A program made the translations under genes and the position numbers. Below the pieces are notes generated by a model. It did no database searches. It was not told where the DNA came from and saw only the letters and a program-made list of their open reading frames with translations. Positions 1 to 7,161 of a stretch of 64,000 nt of DNA are shown here, piece by piece (positions within the stretch are counted from its first letter, which is position 1; every line of letters starts with the position of its first letter). The DNA comes from Streptomyces sp. ASQP_92 (GTDB lineage: Bacteria; Actinomycetota; Actinomycetes; Streptomycetales; Streptomycetaceae), in NCBI RefSeq assembly GCF_025399895.1, contig NZ_JAODUA010000013.1:173886-237885 (forward strand), given 5' to 3'.

Positions 1-1118
1 CTCAGCCTGTGGCGGCGCGCGGTGCGGGCGATGGCGACCGCGTCGAAGTGCGCGGCCTCGATGACGACCTCGGTGGTGCCCCTGACCTCACCGGTCTCGG
101 GGTCCGTGACGGAGTCGGCGATCTCGGTGTTGGCTCCGCCCATCACGCCGGCGAGGCCGATGGGGCCCCGGTTGTCGGTGATGACGAGGTCGGCGGCGTC
201 CAGCGTCCGCTTGGTGCCGTCCAGCGTGGTCAGCACCTCGCCCGCCTCGGCGCGGCGCACGCCGATGGGGCCGTCGACCTGGGTGCGGTCGTAGGCGTGC
301 AGCGGCTGGCCCAGCTCGATCATCACGTAGTTGGTGATGTCGACGGCCAGCGAGATCGGGCGCATCCCGGCCTTCTGGAGTCGGCGCTGGAGCCAGATCG
401 GGGAGCGGGCCTCGGGGTCGAGACCGGTCACGGTGCGCGCCGTGAAGCGGTCGCAGCCGATCGGGTCGGCGACCTTGACCGGGTAGCCGTAGGAGTTGGG
501 CGCGGGCACGTCGAGCAGGGCCGGGTCGCGCAGCGGCAGACCGTAGGCGATGGCGGTCTCGCGGGCGACGCCGCGCACCGACAGGCAGTCGCCTCGGTTG
601 GCGGTGACCGCGATGTCCAGGACCTCGTCGACGAGTTCGAGCAGCGCGATGGCGTCGGTGCCGGCCTCGTGCTCCGGCGGCAGCACGATGATGCCGCCGG
701 TCGGGTCCGGGCCCATGCCCAGCTCGTCGCTGGAGCAGATCATGCCGTGCGAGGTACGGCCGTACGTCTTGCGCGCGGCGATCGCGAAGTCACCGGGCAG
801 CACGGCGCCGGGCAGCACCACGACGACCTTGTCGCCGACGGCGAAGTTGCGGGCGCCGCAGACGATCTCCTGCGGCTCACCGGTGCCGTTGGCCGCGCCG
901 ACGTCCACGGTGCAGAAGCGGATGGGCTTCTTGAAGCCCTCCAGCTCCTCGATGGTGAGGACCTTGCCGACGACGAGCGGGCCCTTGAGCCCGGCGCCGA
1001 GCTGCTCGACGGTCTCGACCTCGAGGCCGGCGTCGACGAGCCTGGCCTGCACATCGCGGCCGGTCTCGGTGGCGGGGAGGTCGACGTACTCCCGCAGCCA
1101 GGAAAGCGGGACCCGCAT
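1..1118 (-). CDS. pheT: Phenylalanyl-tRNA synthetase beta subunit (partial)
   Basis: Beta subunit of the (alpha-beta)2 phenylalanyl-tRNA synthetase, which charges tRNA-Phe in the cytoplasm. Only the first ~372 residues are inside the window; the gene runs off the left edge. The start MRVPLSWLREYVDL is typical of the family. An OB-fold tRNA-binding domain spans about residues 40-150, and the B3/B4 region follows (NRGDCLSVRGVARE, then DITNYVMIELGQPLHAYD). The ATG overlaps the pheS TGA by one base, so the two subunits are probably translationally coupled. Gene order pheS-pheT is the usual bacterial one. Nothing is unusual in the visible part. Confidence 0.97.
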   Translation of the reverse strand, partial: MRVPLSWLREYVDLPATETGRDVQARLVDAGLEVETVEQLGAGLKGPLVVGKVLTIEELEGFKKPIRFCTVDVGAANGTGEPQEIVCGARNFAVGDKVVVVLPGAVLPGDFAIAARKTYGRTSHGMICSSDELGMGPDPTGGIIVLPPEHEAGTDAIALLELVDEVLDIAVTANRGDCLSVRGVARETAIAYGLPLRDPALLDVPAPNSYGYPVKVADPIGCDRFTARTVTGLDPEARSPIWLQRRLQKAGMRPISLAVDITNYVMIELGQPLHAYDRTQVDGPIGVRRAEAGEVLTTLDGTKRTLDAADLVITDNRGPIGLAGVMGGANTEIADSVTDPETGEVRGTTEVVIEAAHFDAVAIARTARRHRL

Positions 1119-2239
1119 CAGATCTCCATCCCGAACGGCCGGGTGAACCGAACGTCACCCTCGACCATGTCTCGCATGTCTTCTACGTTGTGGCGGAACA
1201 TCAGCATGCGCTCGATGCCGAAGCCGAAGGCGAATCCGCTGTACTTCTCGGGGTCCACACCGCAGGCGGTGAGCACCTTCGGGTTGACCATGCCGCAGCC
1301 GCCGAGCTCGATCCAGCCCTCGCTGGAGCAGGTGCGGCAGGGACGGTCCGGGTTGCCGACGGACGCGCCGCGGCAGACGTAACAGACCATGTCCATCTCG
1401 GCGGACGGCTCGGTGAAGGGGAAGAAGTTCGGCCGCAGCCGCGTCTCGATGCCCTCGCCGAACAGCGCCTTGACCATGTGGTCGAGGGTGCCCTTCAGGT
1501 CGGCCATGGTCAGGCCCTCGTCCACGGCGAGCAGCTCGACCTGGCGGAACACCGGGCTGTGCGTGGCGTCCAGCTCGTCGGTGCGGTACACCCGGCCGGG
1601 GCAGATCACGTACACCGGCGGCTCGCGGTGGAGCAGGGAGCGGATCTGCACGGGCGAGGTGTGGGTGCGCAGCACGACGCCGGAGTTGGCGGAGTTGTCC
1701 TGGCCCTGCACGAAGAAGGTGTCGTGCTCGGTGCGGGCCGGGTGGTCCGGGCCGATGTTGAGCGCGTCGAAGGTGAACCACTCGGCCTCGGCCTCGGGGC
1801 CCTCGGCGACCTCGTAGCCCATGGCCACGAAGACGTCCTCGATGCGCTCCGAGAGCGTGGTCAGCGGGTGGCGGGCGCCGGCCGGTACACGGTCGTGGGG
1901 CAGGGTGACGTCCACCGCCTCCTCGACCAGGACCCGGGCGTCGCGCTCGTCCTCCAGCTCGGCCTGGCGGGCGGCCAGGGCCTTGTTCACGGCGCCGCGG
2001 GCCATGCCCACGAGCTTGCCGGCCGCGGCCTTGGCCTGCGGCGGCAGCGCGCCGATCTCGCGGTTGGCGAGCGAGAGGGGTGAGGTGCCACCGGTGTGCG
2101 CGGTCTTCGCCTGGGCGAGCGCGTCGAGGTCGCCGGCGGCGGCGAAGGCGGCGAGCGCCTCGTCCCGCATGCGCTCGATCTCTTCCGGTTTCAGCGCCTC
2201 GACCTCAACAGGGTCGTACGACTTATTGGGTGCCGACAT
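1118..2239 (-). CDS. pheS: Phenylalanyl-tRNA synthetase alpha subunit
   Basis: Catalytic alpha subunit (373 aa) of phenylalanyl-tRNA synthetase; it forms Phe-AMP and transfers Phe to tRNA. An N-terminal coiled-coil region of about 90 residues (tRNA-binding arm) is followed by the class II catalytic core. Visible landmarks are RTHTSPVQIRSL, the conserved PSAEMD segment and motif 3 (FGFGIERMLMFRHNVEDMRD) near the C-terminus. I chose the ATG of MSAPNKSYDP because a GGGAAGA ribosome site lies just upstream and it gives the normal family length; longer upstream reading is not conserved-looking. It overlaps pheT by one base. Confidence 0.97.
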   Translation of the reverse strand: MSAPNKSYDPVEVEALKPEEIERMRDEALAAFAAAGDLDALAQAKTAHTGGTSPLSLANREIGALPPQAKAAAGKLVGMARGAVNKALAARQAELEDERDARVLVEEAVDVTLPHDRVPAGARHPLTTLSERIEDVFVAMGYEVAEGPEAEAEWFTFDALNIGPDHPARTEHDTFFVQGQDNSANSGVVLRTHTSPVQIRSLLHREPPVYVICPGRVYRTDELDATHSPVFRQVELLAVDEGLTMADLKGTLDHMVKALFGEGIETRLRPNFFPFTEPSAEMDMVCYVCRGASVGNPDRPCRTCSSEGWIELGGCGMVNPKVLTACGVDPEKYSGFAFGFGIERMLMFRHNVEDMRDMVEGDVRFTRPFGMEI

Positions 2240-2386
2240 CTCTTCCCGTGCTTCCGATTGTCTTGGCTGGGGGTCCCCGCGACCGCGACGCGATACCGCG
2301 ATAGCGCGCGGACACAAACGCGCCAAAAGTCGAGTCTAACGGGGTGAAGGAAGGCGAGTGCGCCCGTGGGCGGCTCGGAGGGCGAT

Positions 2387-3511
2387 CTACTGGAGATACG
2401 CCGGAGCGCCGACGGGCAGGATAAATCGGAACTGGGCGCCGCCGCCGGGGCCCCGCCCGACCGCGATGGTGCCGCCGTGCGCCTCGACGATGCCCTTGAC
2501 GATGTACAGACCGAGCCCGGTCCCGCCGCGCTTGCTCCCCCGCCAGAAGCGGGTGAAGACACGGCCCATCGACTCCTCGGGGATGCCGGGACCTTCGTCG
2601 CTCACGGTGACGGCCGTTCCCTTCTCGTCGTGCTCGTCGATACGGACCGGCGCGGACGCCACCTCAATGGTGACGGTTCCCTCGCCGTGGCGCACCGCGT
2701 TTTCCAGCAGGTTGCCCAGGATCTGGTCGATCTTGTCGGGGTCGGCCCACAGATCGGGCAGCGGCCGCTGGACGCGCACCAGGAAGCGGTCCGGGGTCTG
2801 GCCAGAGGCGACGTGGGCCTGGAGGTGGCGGCCGACGGCGGCCGGGATGTCGACCGGCTGGCGGCGCACTTCGAGGCGGCCCGAGTCGATGCGCGAGATG
2901 TCCAGGAGTTCGGCGATGAGCCGGGTGACGCGGTTGGCGTCGGCGTCGACCGTCTCCAGCATCAGCCGCTTCTGGTCGTCCGTGAACCGCTCCCACTTGG
3001 CGAGCAGCGTCGCGGTGAAGCCCTTGACGGAGGTCAGGGGAGAGCGCAGCTCATGGGCGACGGTGGCGATCAGCTCGGCGTGCGAACGCTCGGTGCGGCG
3101 CCGGGCCTCGGTGGAGCGCAGGCTGACCACGACCCGGCGCACGGGTCCCCTGGGGCGTTCGCGTACGTAGCGGGCGGAGACCAGCACTTCGCGTCCGCCG
3201 GGCAGCAGCAGATTGCGCTCGGGCTGGCCGACCCGGATGGCGAGGCCGCCGTAGGGGTCGGTGAGCTGCCACCAGCGACGTCCCTTGAGGTCCTCCAGGG
3301 GCAGGGCCCGCTCCAGCGGGAAGCCGATCGCCTCGTGCTTGGCGATGGCCGTGATCCGGACGGCGGCGGCGTTGAAGCAGATGACCCGGCCCGTGTCGTC
3401 GGCGACCACGATGCCGTCGGGCAGGTCGTCGGGGTCGAAGCCGAGGACGTCAGGACCGCCGGACGGACACAGCGCGGTGCTGTTGCCGTTGCTGCTCATG
3501 CCGACAGCCAT
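2387..3511 (-). CDS. PAS-domain sensor histidine kinase
   Basis: Predicted two-component sensor kinase (374 aa). A PAS-like domain covers about residues 25-130 (DDLPDGIVVADDTGRVICFN). Then come a HisKA dimerisation domain with the phospho-acceptor His in TVAHELRSPLT (about H153) and an HATPase_c domain with N box NLLENAVRHG, G1 box DEGPGIPEE and G2 box GTGLGLYIVKG. No convincing transmembrane segment is visible, so the kinase is probably cytoplasmic and senses an internal cue through PAS. No response regulator gene is adjacent. An in-frame ATG four codons in (position 3499) is an alternative start. A kinase lies between pheS and the SpoU methylase in other streptomycetes as well (recalled synteny). 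Confidence 0.88.
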   Translation of the reverse strand: MAVGMSSNGNSTALCPSGGPDVLGFDPDDLPDGIVVADDTGRVICFNAAAVRITAIAKHEAIGFPLERALPLEDLKGRRWWQLTDPYGGLAIRVGQPERNLLLPGGREVLVSARYVRERPRGPVRRVVVSLRSTEARRRTERSHAELIATVAHELRSPLTSVKGFTATLLAKWERFTDDQKRLMLETVDADANRVTRLIAELLDISRIDSGRLEVRRQPVDIPAAVGRHLQAHVASGQTPDRFLVRVQRPLPDLWADPDKIDQILGNLLENAVRHGEGTVTIEVASAPVRIDEHDEKGTAVTVSDEGPGIPEESMGRVFTRFWRGSKRGGTGLGLYIVKGIVEAHGGTIAVGRGPGGGAQFRFILPVGAPAYLQ

Positions 3512-3565
3512 CCCCCTATCCCACCTCCCCGAAGCGCTGAGTGGGCCCCCGGGCCCGCAACACTA

Positions 3566-4420
3566 CTAGGAGGAGGTCACGGAGCGGCACCCTCCGGCAG
3601 CACGCTGCGCACGAGCGGAGGCGTAGAGGCACACGGCCGCGGCGGTGGCGAGGTTGAGGCTTTCGGCCTTGCCGTGGATGGGCACGCGCACCACGGCGTC
3701 CGCGAGCGCGCGGGTCTCCTCGGGCAGGCCCCAGGCCTCGTTGCCGAAGATCCAGGCGGTCGGGCCGCCCATCGTGCCCGCGTCCAGCTCGGCGTCGAGG
3801 TCGTCCTCGCCCGCGCCGTCGGCCGCCAGGATGCGTACGCCCGCGTCCCTCAGGCCCTGGACGGCCTGCTCCACGGGGACGCCCACGGCGACCGGCAGAT
3901 GGAAGAGCGAACCGACCGACGCGCGCACGGACTTGGGGTTGTACAGGTCGACGGAGGCGTCGGTGAGGACGACCGCGTCGGCGCCGGCGGCGTCCGCGCA
4001 GCGCAGTACGGTGCCGGCGTTCCCGGGGTCGCGCACGTGCGCGAGCACGGCGACGAGCCGGGGCCGGGCGCGGAGGATCTCCTCGAACGGCGAGTCCAGG
4101 AAGCGGCAGACGCCGACCAGGCCCTGCGGGGTGACGGTCTGGGAGACCTCGGCGAGCACCTCGTCGTCGGCGTAGTGGACACGCGCCCCCGCGTCGAGGG
4201 CGGCGGCCACGATGTCGGCGTACCGCTCGGCGGCCTCGACGGTGGCGAACAGTTCGACGAGCGTGGCCTCACCACCACTGCGATGCCCCACGGCCTCCCT
4301 GACGGCCTGCGGCCCCTCGGCGATGAACCGGCGCTCCTTCCCCCGGAAATTACGCCGCGCGAGCCGCCGGGCGGCGGCGACGCGGGGGGAGCGCGGGGAG
4401 ATCAGCTCGGGGGTGGGCAT
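3566..4420 (-). CDS. SpoU/TrmH-family RNA 2'-O-methyltransferase
   Basis: SPOUT-class methyltransferase (284 aa) that would methylate a ribose 2'-OH in rRNA or tRNA using S-adenosylmethionine. The N-terminal ~90 residues form a substrate-binding domain (RRNFRGKERRFIAEGPQAVREA). The catalytic knot follows with motif 1 (VRDPGNAGTVLRCADAAGAD), motif 2 (WIFGNEAWGL) and motif 3 (IHGKAESLNLATAAAVCLYA). The ATG at MPTPELISPRSP was chosen because the frame upstream of it reads into the intergenic repeat zone. Two stop codons stand in tandem (TAGTAG). The exact target nucleotide cannot be told from sequence; a resistance-type 23S methylase is possible, but a housekeeping role is likelier given core synteny. 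Confidence 0.88.
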   Translation of the reverse strand: MPTPELISPRSPRVAAARRLARRNFRGKERRFIAEGPQAVREAVGHRSGGEATLVELFATVEAAERYADIVAAALDAGARVHYADDEVLAEVSQTVTPQGLVGVCRFLDSPFEEILRARPRLVAVLAHVRDPGNAGTVLRCADAAGADAVVLTDASVDLYNPKSVRASVGSLFHLPVAVGVPVEQAVQGLRDAGVRILAADGAGEDDLDAELDAGTMGGPTAWIFGNEAWGLPEETRALADAVVRVPIHGKAESLNLATAAAVCLYASARAQRAAGGCRSVTSS

Positions 4421-4845
4421 GTAGGCGGTCTCTCTACGAGGGGGGTGGGTCCAGGGGCGGGCCGGCATAGGTAAGCGGGTTGCGGAGGCGCGGAACCTCG
4501 ACCCGCCCCCAAGAGGGGGCTGAGCGGCGCGGGGAACTGCGCGACCAGCCACCCAGGACCCGCAGACGTCAACGGGTTCCAGGGGCGCGGGGAACTGCGC
4601 GACCAGCCGCCTACGACCCGCAGACGTCGACGGGTTCAGGGGCGCGAGGAATCGCGCGAGAACCGACCACGGCCCGCAGACATAGCAGACATAAACGGGG
4701 GTCAGGGCGGAACGCCCCCGAAGAGGGAGCCGGGAAGCGCAACCCCGAAGCAGGGTCCAGGGGCGCGGCCCCGGAAGGGCCTCCTCGGGGCGCGGTCCCA
4801 GGAGGGGGCTCGGGGGCACAGCCCCCGCAGGTGCCCGCAACGCAC
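4421..4845. repeat. Intergenic repeat cluster with GGGGCGCGGGGAACTGCG elements
   Basis: A gene-free stretch between the RNA methyltransferase and rplT. It holds two close copies of a short element with the core GGGGCGCGGGGAACTGCG (4524-4550 and 4579-4611) and a third, diverged copy (4637-4669). The last two sit in a ~60-bp repeating unit that also contains CCCGCAGACGTC. The right part (4690-4830) is rich in small G/C palindromes such as GGGGGCACAGCCCCC. This core recurs in reverse orientation at 63841-63870. From memory such elements are frequent between Streptomyces genes, usually beyond 3' ends; their function is not established. I see no plausible gene here. Confidence 0.7.
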
Positions 4846-4878
4846 CCGGACCCGCAGGCCAGCGGCCTGCGGGTCCGG
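4846..4878 (-). terminator. Terminator of the infC-rpmI-rplT operon
   Basis: Perfect 15-bp inverted repeat (arms 4846-4860 and 4864-4878, 3-nt loop AGC), 26 bp beyond the rplT stop codon on the minus strand. There is no U-tract, as is common for Streptomyces terminators. Confidence 0.8.
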
Positions 4879-4903
4879 TCCGGCTCAACCAGCCGTCAGG
4901 CGC

Positions 4904-5287
4904 TTACGCGGCCTTCGGGGCGTTGACGTCGCTCGGGAGGGCCTTCTGGGCCACCTCGACGAGCGCGGCGAACGCGTTGGCGTCGTTGACGGCCAGCTCC
5001 GCGAGGATCTTGCGGTCCACCTCGATGTTGGCGGCCTTCAGACCCTGGATGAGGCGGTTGTAGGTCATGCCGTTCTGGCGGGCAGCGGCGTTGATGCGCT
5101 GGATCCACAGCTGACGGAAGTCGCCCTTGCGCTTCTTGCGGTCGTTGTAGTTGTAGACCAGCGAGTGGGTGACCTGCTCCTTGGCCTTGCGGTACAGGCG
5201 CGAACGCTGACCGCGGTAGCCGGAGGCCGCCTCGAGAATTGCCCGGCGCTTCTTGTGGGCGTTGACTGCCCGCTTGACGCGTGCCAC
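4904..5287 (-). CDS. rplT: 50S ribosomal protein L20
   Basis: Ribosomal protein L20 (127 aa), a 23S rRNA-binding assembly protein of the large subunit. The sequence starts MARVKRAVNAHKKRRAILEAA and contains the conserved GYRGQRSRLYRKAKEQV and LWIQRINAAARQNGMTYNR segments; length is as expected. It is the last gene of infC-rpmI-rplT, 104 bp after rpmI, and is followed by a strong hairpin terminator. In other bacteria L20 represses this operon by binding leader RNA; whether it does so here cannot be read from the sequence. Confidence 0.98.
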   Translation of the reverse strand: MARVKRAVNAHKKRRAILEAASGYRGQRSRLYRKAKEQVTHSLVYNYNDRKKRKGDFRQLWIQRINAAARQNGMTYNRLIQGLKAANIEVDRKILAELAVNDANAFAALVEVAQKALPSDVNAPKAA

Positions 5288-5360
5288 TTGTTAACTCCTT
5301 GTAGCGGGGCCGTGGTTGGACTCACACGACCCGAAATCGAATAGGTCCCGGTCTCGACGT

Positions 5361-5385
5361 TCCGCCTCCGGCGAGCGGAGGCGGA
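5361..5385 (-). promoter_or_regulatory. Intra-operon hairpin between rpmI and rplT
   Basis: A perfect 10-bp stem (5361-5370 with 5376-5385, loop GCGAG) starts just after the rpmI stop codon. Partial pairing extends it outward (ACGT/ACGT). It could protect or process the mRNA or modulate read-through into rplT; the sequence alone does not decide. Confidence 0.45.
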
Positions 5386-5391
5386 GGAACG

Positions 5392-5586
5392 TCACTTGCC
5401 GAGAAGCTTCTTGACCTTCTTGGCGTCGGCCGGGGCCAGAACGACCGTGCCCGTCAGCGAGCGGGTCTTCTTGGACGACTTGTGCTCGAGCAGGTGGCGC
5501 TTGCCGGCACGCTCACGGAGCACCTTGCCGGAGCCGGTGATCTTGAAGCGCTTGCTGGCACCGCTGTGCGACTTGTTCTTCGGCAT
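5392..5586 (-). CDS. rpmI: 50S ribosomal protein L35
   Basis: Small, very basic ribosomal protein L35 (64 aa): MPKNKSHSGASKRFKITGSG at the N-terminus, then HLLEHKSSKKTR and a lysine-rich end. Length and spacing fit the family. It is the middle gene of infC-rpmI-rplT on the minus strand. A stable hairpin precedes it (5612-5648). Confidence 0.98.
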   Translation of the reverse strand: MPKNKSHSGASKRFKITGSGKVLRERAGKRHLLEHKSSKKTRSLTGTVVLAPADAKKVKKLLGK

Positions 5587-5611
5587 AGCGCCGTTATCTC
5601 CTCGTCAGTGG

Positions 5612-5648
5612 CGCTCCCAGCCGGTCCGGAGACCGGCGCTCGGGAGCG
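5612..5648 (-). promoter_or_regulatory. Hairpin between infC and rpmI
   Basis: Two nested stems: CGCTCCC (5612-5618) pairs with GGGAGCG (5642-5648), and GCCGGTC (5620-5626) pairs with GACCGGC (5631-5637), with loop CGGA. It lies in the 104-bp gap between infC and rpmI, so it may adjust the ratio of IF-3 to ribosomal protein synthesis. It has no U-tract. Confidence 0.45.
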
Positions 5649-5690
5649 TCATATGTATCGGATTGATATCCGGAACGGGCTGTCCCGGAA

Positions 5691-6359
5691 TCAGGCCTCG
5701 GCGGGGTGTTCCTCGGCCACGGCTTCGGCGGCGGGCGCCTCGGCCACGGACTCGTCCTCGACGGACTCGTCCGACGTGGCCGACAGACCCTGGCGCTCCG
5801 CCTTGCGGGCCGCCTGGGCCTCGCGGGCTTCGGCCATCGCCTCGGTCTTCTTCTTGTGCGGACCGAGGACCATGATCATGTTTCGGCCGTCCTGCTTCGG
5901 GCTGGACTCGACGAAGCCGAGGTCCTCCACGTCCGAAGCGAGGCGCTGGAGCAGTCGGTAGCCGAGCTCCGGCCGGGACTGCTCACGACCACGGAACATG
6001 ATCGTGATCTTGACCTTGTCGCCCTGCTTGAGGAACCGGACGACGTGACCCTTTTTGGTGTCGTAGTCGTGCGGGTCGATCTTCGGCCGGAGCTTCATCT
6101 CCTTGATGACCGTGTGCGCCTGGTTCTTGCGCGCCTCACGGGCCTTCATGGCCGACTCGTACTTGAACTTCCCGTAGTCCATGAGCTTGCACACGGGCGG
6201 ACGGGCGGTCGCCGCGACCTCGACCAGGTCGAGGTCGTACTCCTGGGCGAGCTCCAGGGCCTTGGCAAGCGGAACAATTCCGACCTGCTCGCCGCTGGGG
6301 CCGACAAGTCGGACCTCGGGAACGCGAATCCGGTCGTTGATGCGGGGCTCGGCGCTGAT
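5691..6359 (-). CDS. infC: Translation initiation factor IF-3, ATC start
   Basis: IF-3 (222 aa), which binds the 30S subunit, blocks premature 50S joining and proofreads start codons. The N domain begins SAEPRINDRIRVPEVRL and the C domain includes HVVRFLKQGDKVKITIMFRG. The C-terminal tail is long and Glu/Ala-rich, as usual in actinomycetes. No ATG, GTG or TTG exists in frame between the upstream in-frame TGA and the conserved N-terminus. The first plausible codon is ATC (6357-6359), four bases after a strong GAGGAGG ribosome site. An AUU/AUC start underlies IF-3 autoregulation in other bacteria, so the same is likely here. A start at the ATG of MCKLMDYGKF would delete half of the N domain. 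Confidence 0.95.
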   Translation of the reverse strand: MSAEPRINDRIRVPEVRLVGPSGEQVGIVPLAKALELAQEYDLDLVEVAATARPPVCKLMDYGKFKYESAMKAREARKNQAHTVIKEMKLRPKIDPHDYDTKKGHVVRFLKQGDKVKITIMFRGREQSRPELGYRLLQRLASDVEDLGFVESSPKQDGRNMIMVLGPHKKKTEAMAEAREAQAARKAERQGLSATSDESVEDESVAEAPAAEAVAEEHPAEA

Positions 6360-6660
6360 GGATCCTCCTCAGTAGCACCACACGACTGTCTGGGGGACAG
6401 CCGCGTATGTCTCTAGTGACATGACCAACCGCCTGGAGGCACAAAAAATGCCCCGGACGGACACAGGCGGGGCTCCAAGAAAACCGGAACACCGCCGCGG
6501 TCCACCGCGGGGCGCACATCGGGCGGCTCCATCGTCCGTACGGAACGATGGGGGCCACCTGACCGGAAGACCCGCCTCCCGTGAGGGTGGTCGGGTGGGA
6601 GATCGGAGCCTCCACTTGTGGGCCGGGCACACGTGCCTGGCCGGTCGTTACACAAGGTTA
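6360..6660 (-). promoter_or_regulatory. infC leader region
   Basis: Untranslated region upstream of infC, read on the minus strand. A candidate promoter has -10 TAACCT (6655-6660) and -35 TTAGCC (6679-6684), spaced 18 bp. Downstream come a hairpin (6621-6642), a perfect hairpin CCGCGG-TGGA-CCGCGG (6495-6510), an intrinsic terminator-like hairpin (6443-6473) and the ribosome site GAGGAGG directly before the ATC start. No conserved gene is visible. The promoter call is weak; the structured leader is well supported by the base pairing. Confidence 0.55.
6443..6473 (-). terminator. Attenuator-like terminator in the infC leader
   Basis: On the minus strand GCCCCG (6468-6473) pairs with CGGGGC (6450-6455) and is followed at once by A and six T (6443-6449). 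A U-run is rare in this GC-rich DNA. It lies about 84 bases before the infC start, with no minus-strand gene upstream for it to end, so transcriptional attenuation of infC-rpmI-rplT is the natural reading. Confidence 0.6.
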
Positions 6661-6731
6661 GCAGCAACCGGACAGAGGGGCTAATCGAGTGCGCGGGAAG
6701 AGGGGGCGCGCGCACCGCATATCGTGTGGGC

Positions 6732-7091
6732 ATGAGTGAGACGCCCCCCAATGAAACCGCAGACTTCGACACCATGGCCCGCGACATCGCGGAGGTTCCC
6801 GCGGTCGAGGTGATCGTGACGGTCGCCGTGAACCTGATGAGCGCCGCCGCCGTGAAGCTCGGTCTGACCGAGGAGGGCGACCAGTACAAGGACCTCGACG
6901 AGGCCCGCAAGCTGGTGCACGCCCTGGCCGGGCTCCTCGACGCCGGGGCCACCGAGATCTCGTCGTTCCACGCCGCTCCGCTGCGGGACGGCCTCAAATC
7001 GTTGCAGCTCGCGTTCCGCGAGGCGTCCATCGTGCCGGACGCGCCGGGCCAGGGGCCGGGCGAGAAGTACACGGGCGCCGTCTTCGGCTGA
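6732..7091 (+). CDS. DUF1844 family protein
   Basis: Conserved actinobacterial protein of 119 aa and unknown function. It contains the family core EVIVTVAVNLMSAAAVKLGL followed by a helical segment (DLDEARKLVHALAGLLDAGA). No signal peptide or enzyme motif is seen; it is probably a small, mostly helical cytoplasmic or membrane-associated protein. The ATG at MSETPPNE was chosen because the sequence before it is the divergent infC promoter region. It is transcribed away from infC and converges with the SseB-family gene, sharing a bidirectional terminator. Confidence 0.85.
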   Translation: MSETPPNETADFDTMARDIAEVPAVEVIVTVAVNLMSAAAVKLGLTEEGDQYKDLDEARKLVHALAGLLDAGATEISSFHAAPLRDGLKSLQLAFREASIVPDAPGQGPGEKYTGAVFG

Positions 7092-7115
7092 GCCCGCCTC
7101 CCCTTCCGGTTCCGG

Positions 7116-7161
7116 CGAACGAGCCGCTCCTCACCTCACCGGGTGAAGAGCGGCTCGTTCG
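7116..7161. terminator. Bidirectional terminator overlapping the sseB-like 3' end
   Basis: 13-bp perfect inverted repeat: arms CGAACGAGCCGCT (7116-7128) and AGCGGCTCGTTCG (7149-7161). The right arm lies inside the last codons of the minus-strand SseB-family gene. It would serve both converging transcripts. Confidence 0.7.

Noticed and set aside
2366..4474. A 702-codon plus-strand open frame opposite the histidine kinase and RNA methyltransferase genes
   Set aside because: It is an antisense frame kept open by GC-rich codon bias; its composition (Gly, Asp, Val, Arg, Leu) has no domain, while the minus strand holds clear kinase and methylase motifs.
6369..6632. A minus-strand frame of 87 codons in the infC leader as a possible leader peptide
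   Set aside because: No ribosome site and no family-like or regulatory-codon pattern; the region is better explained by RNA hairpins.
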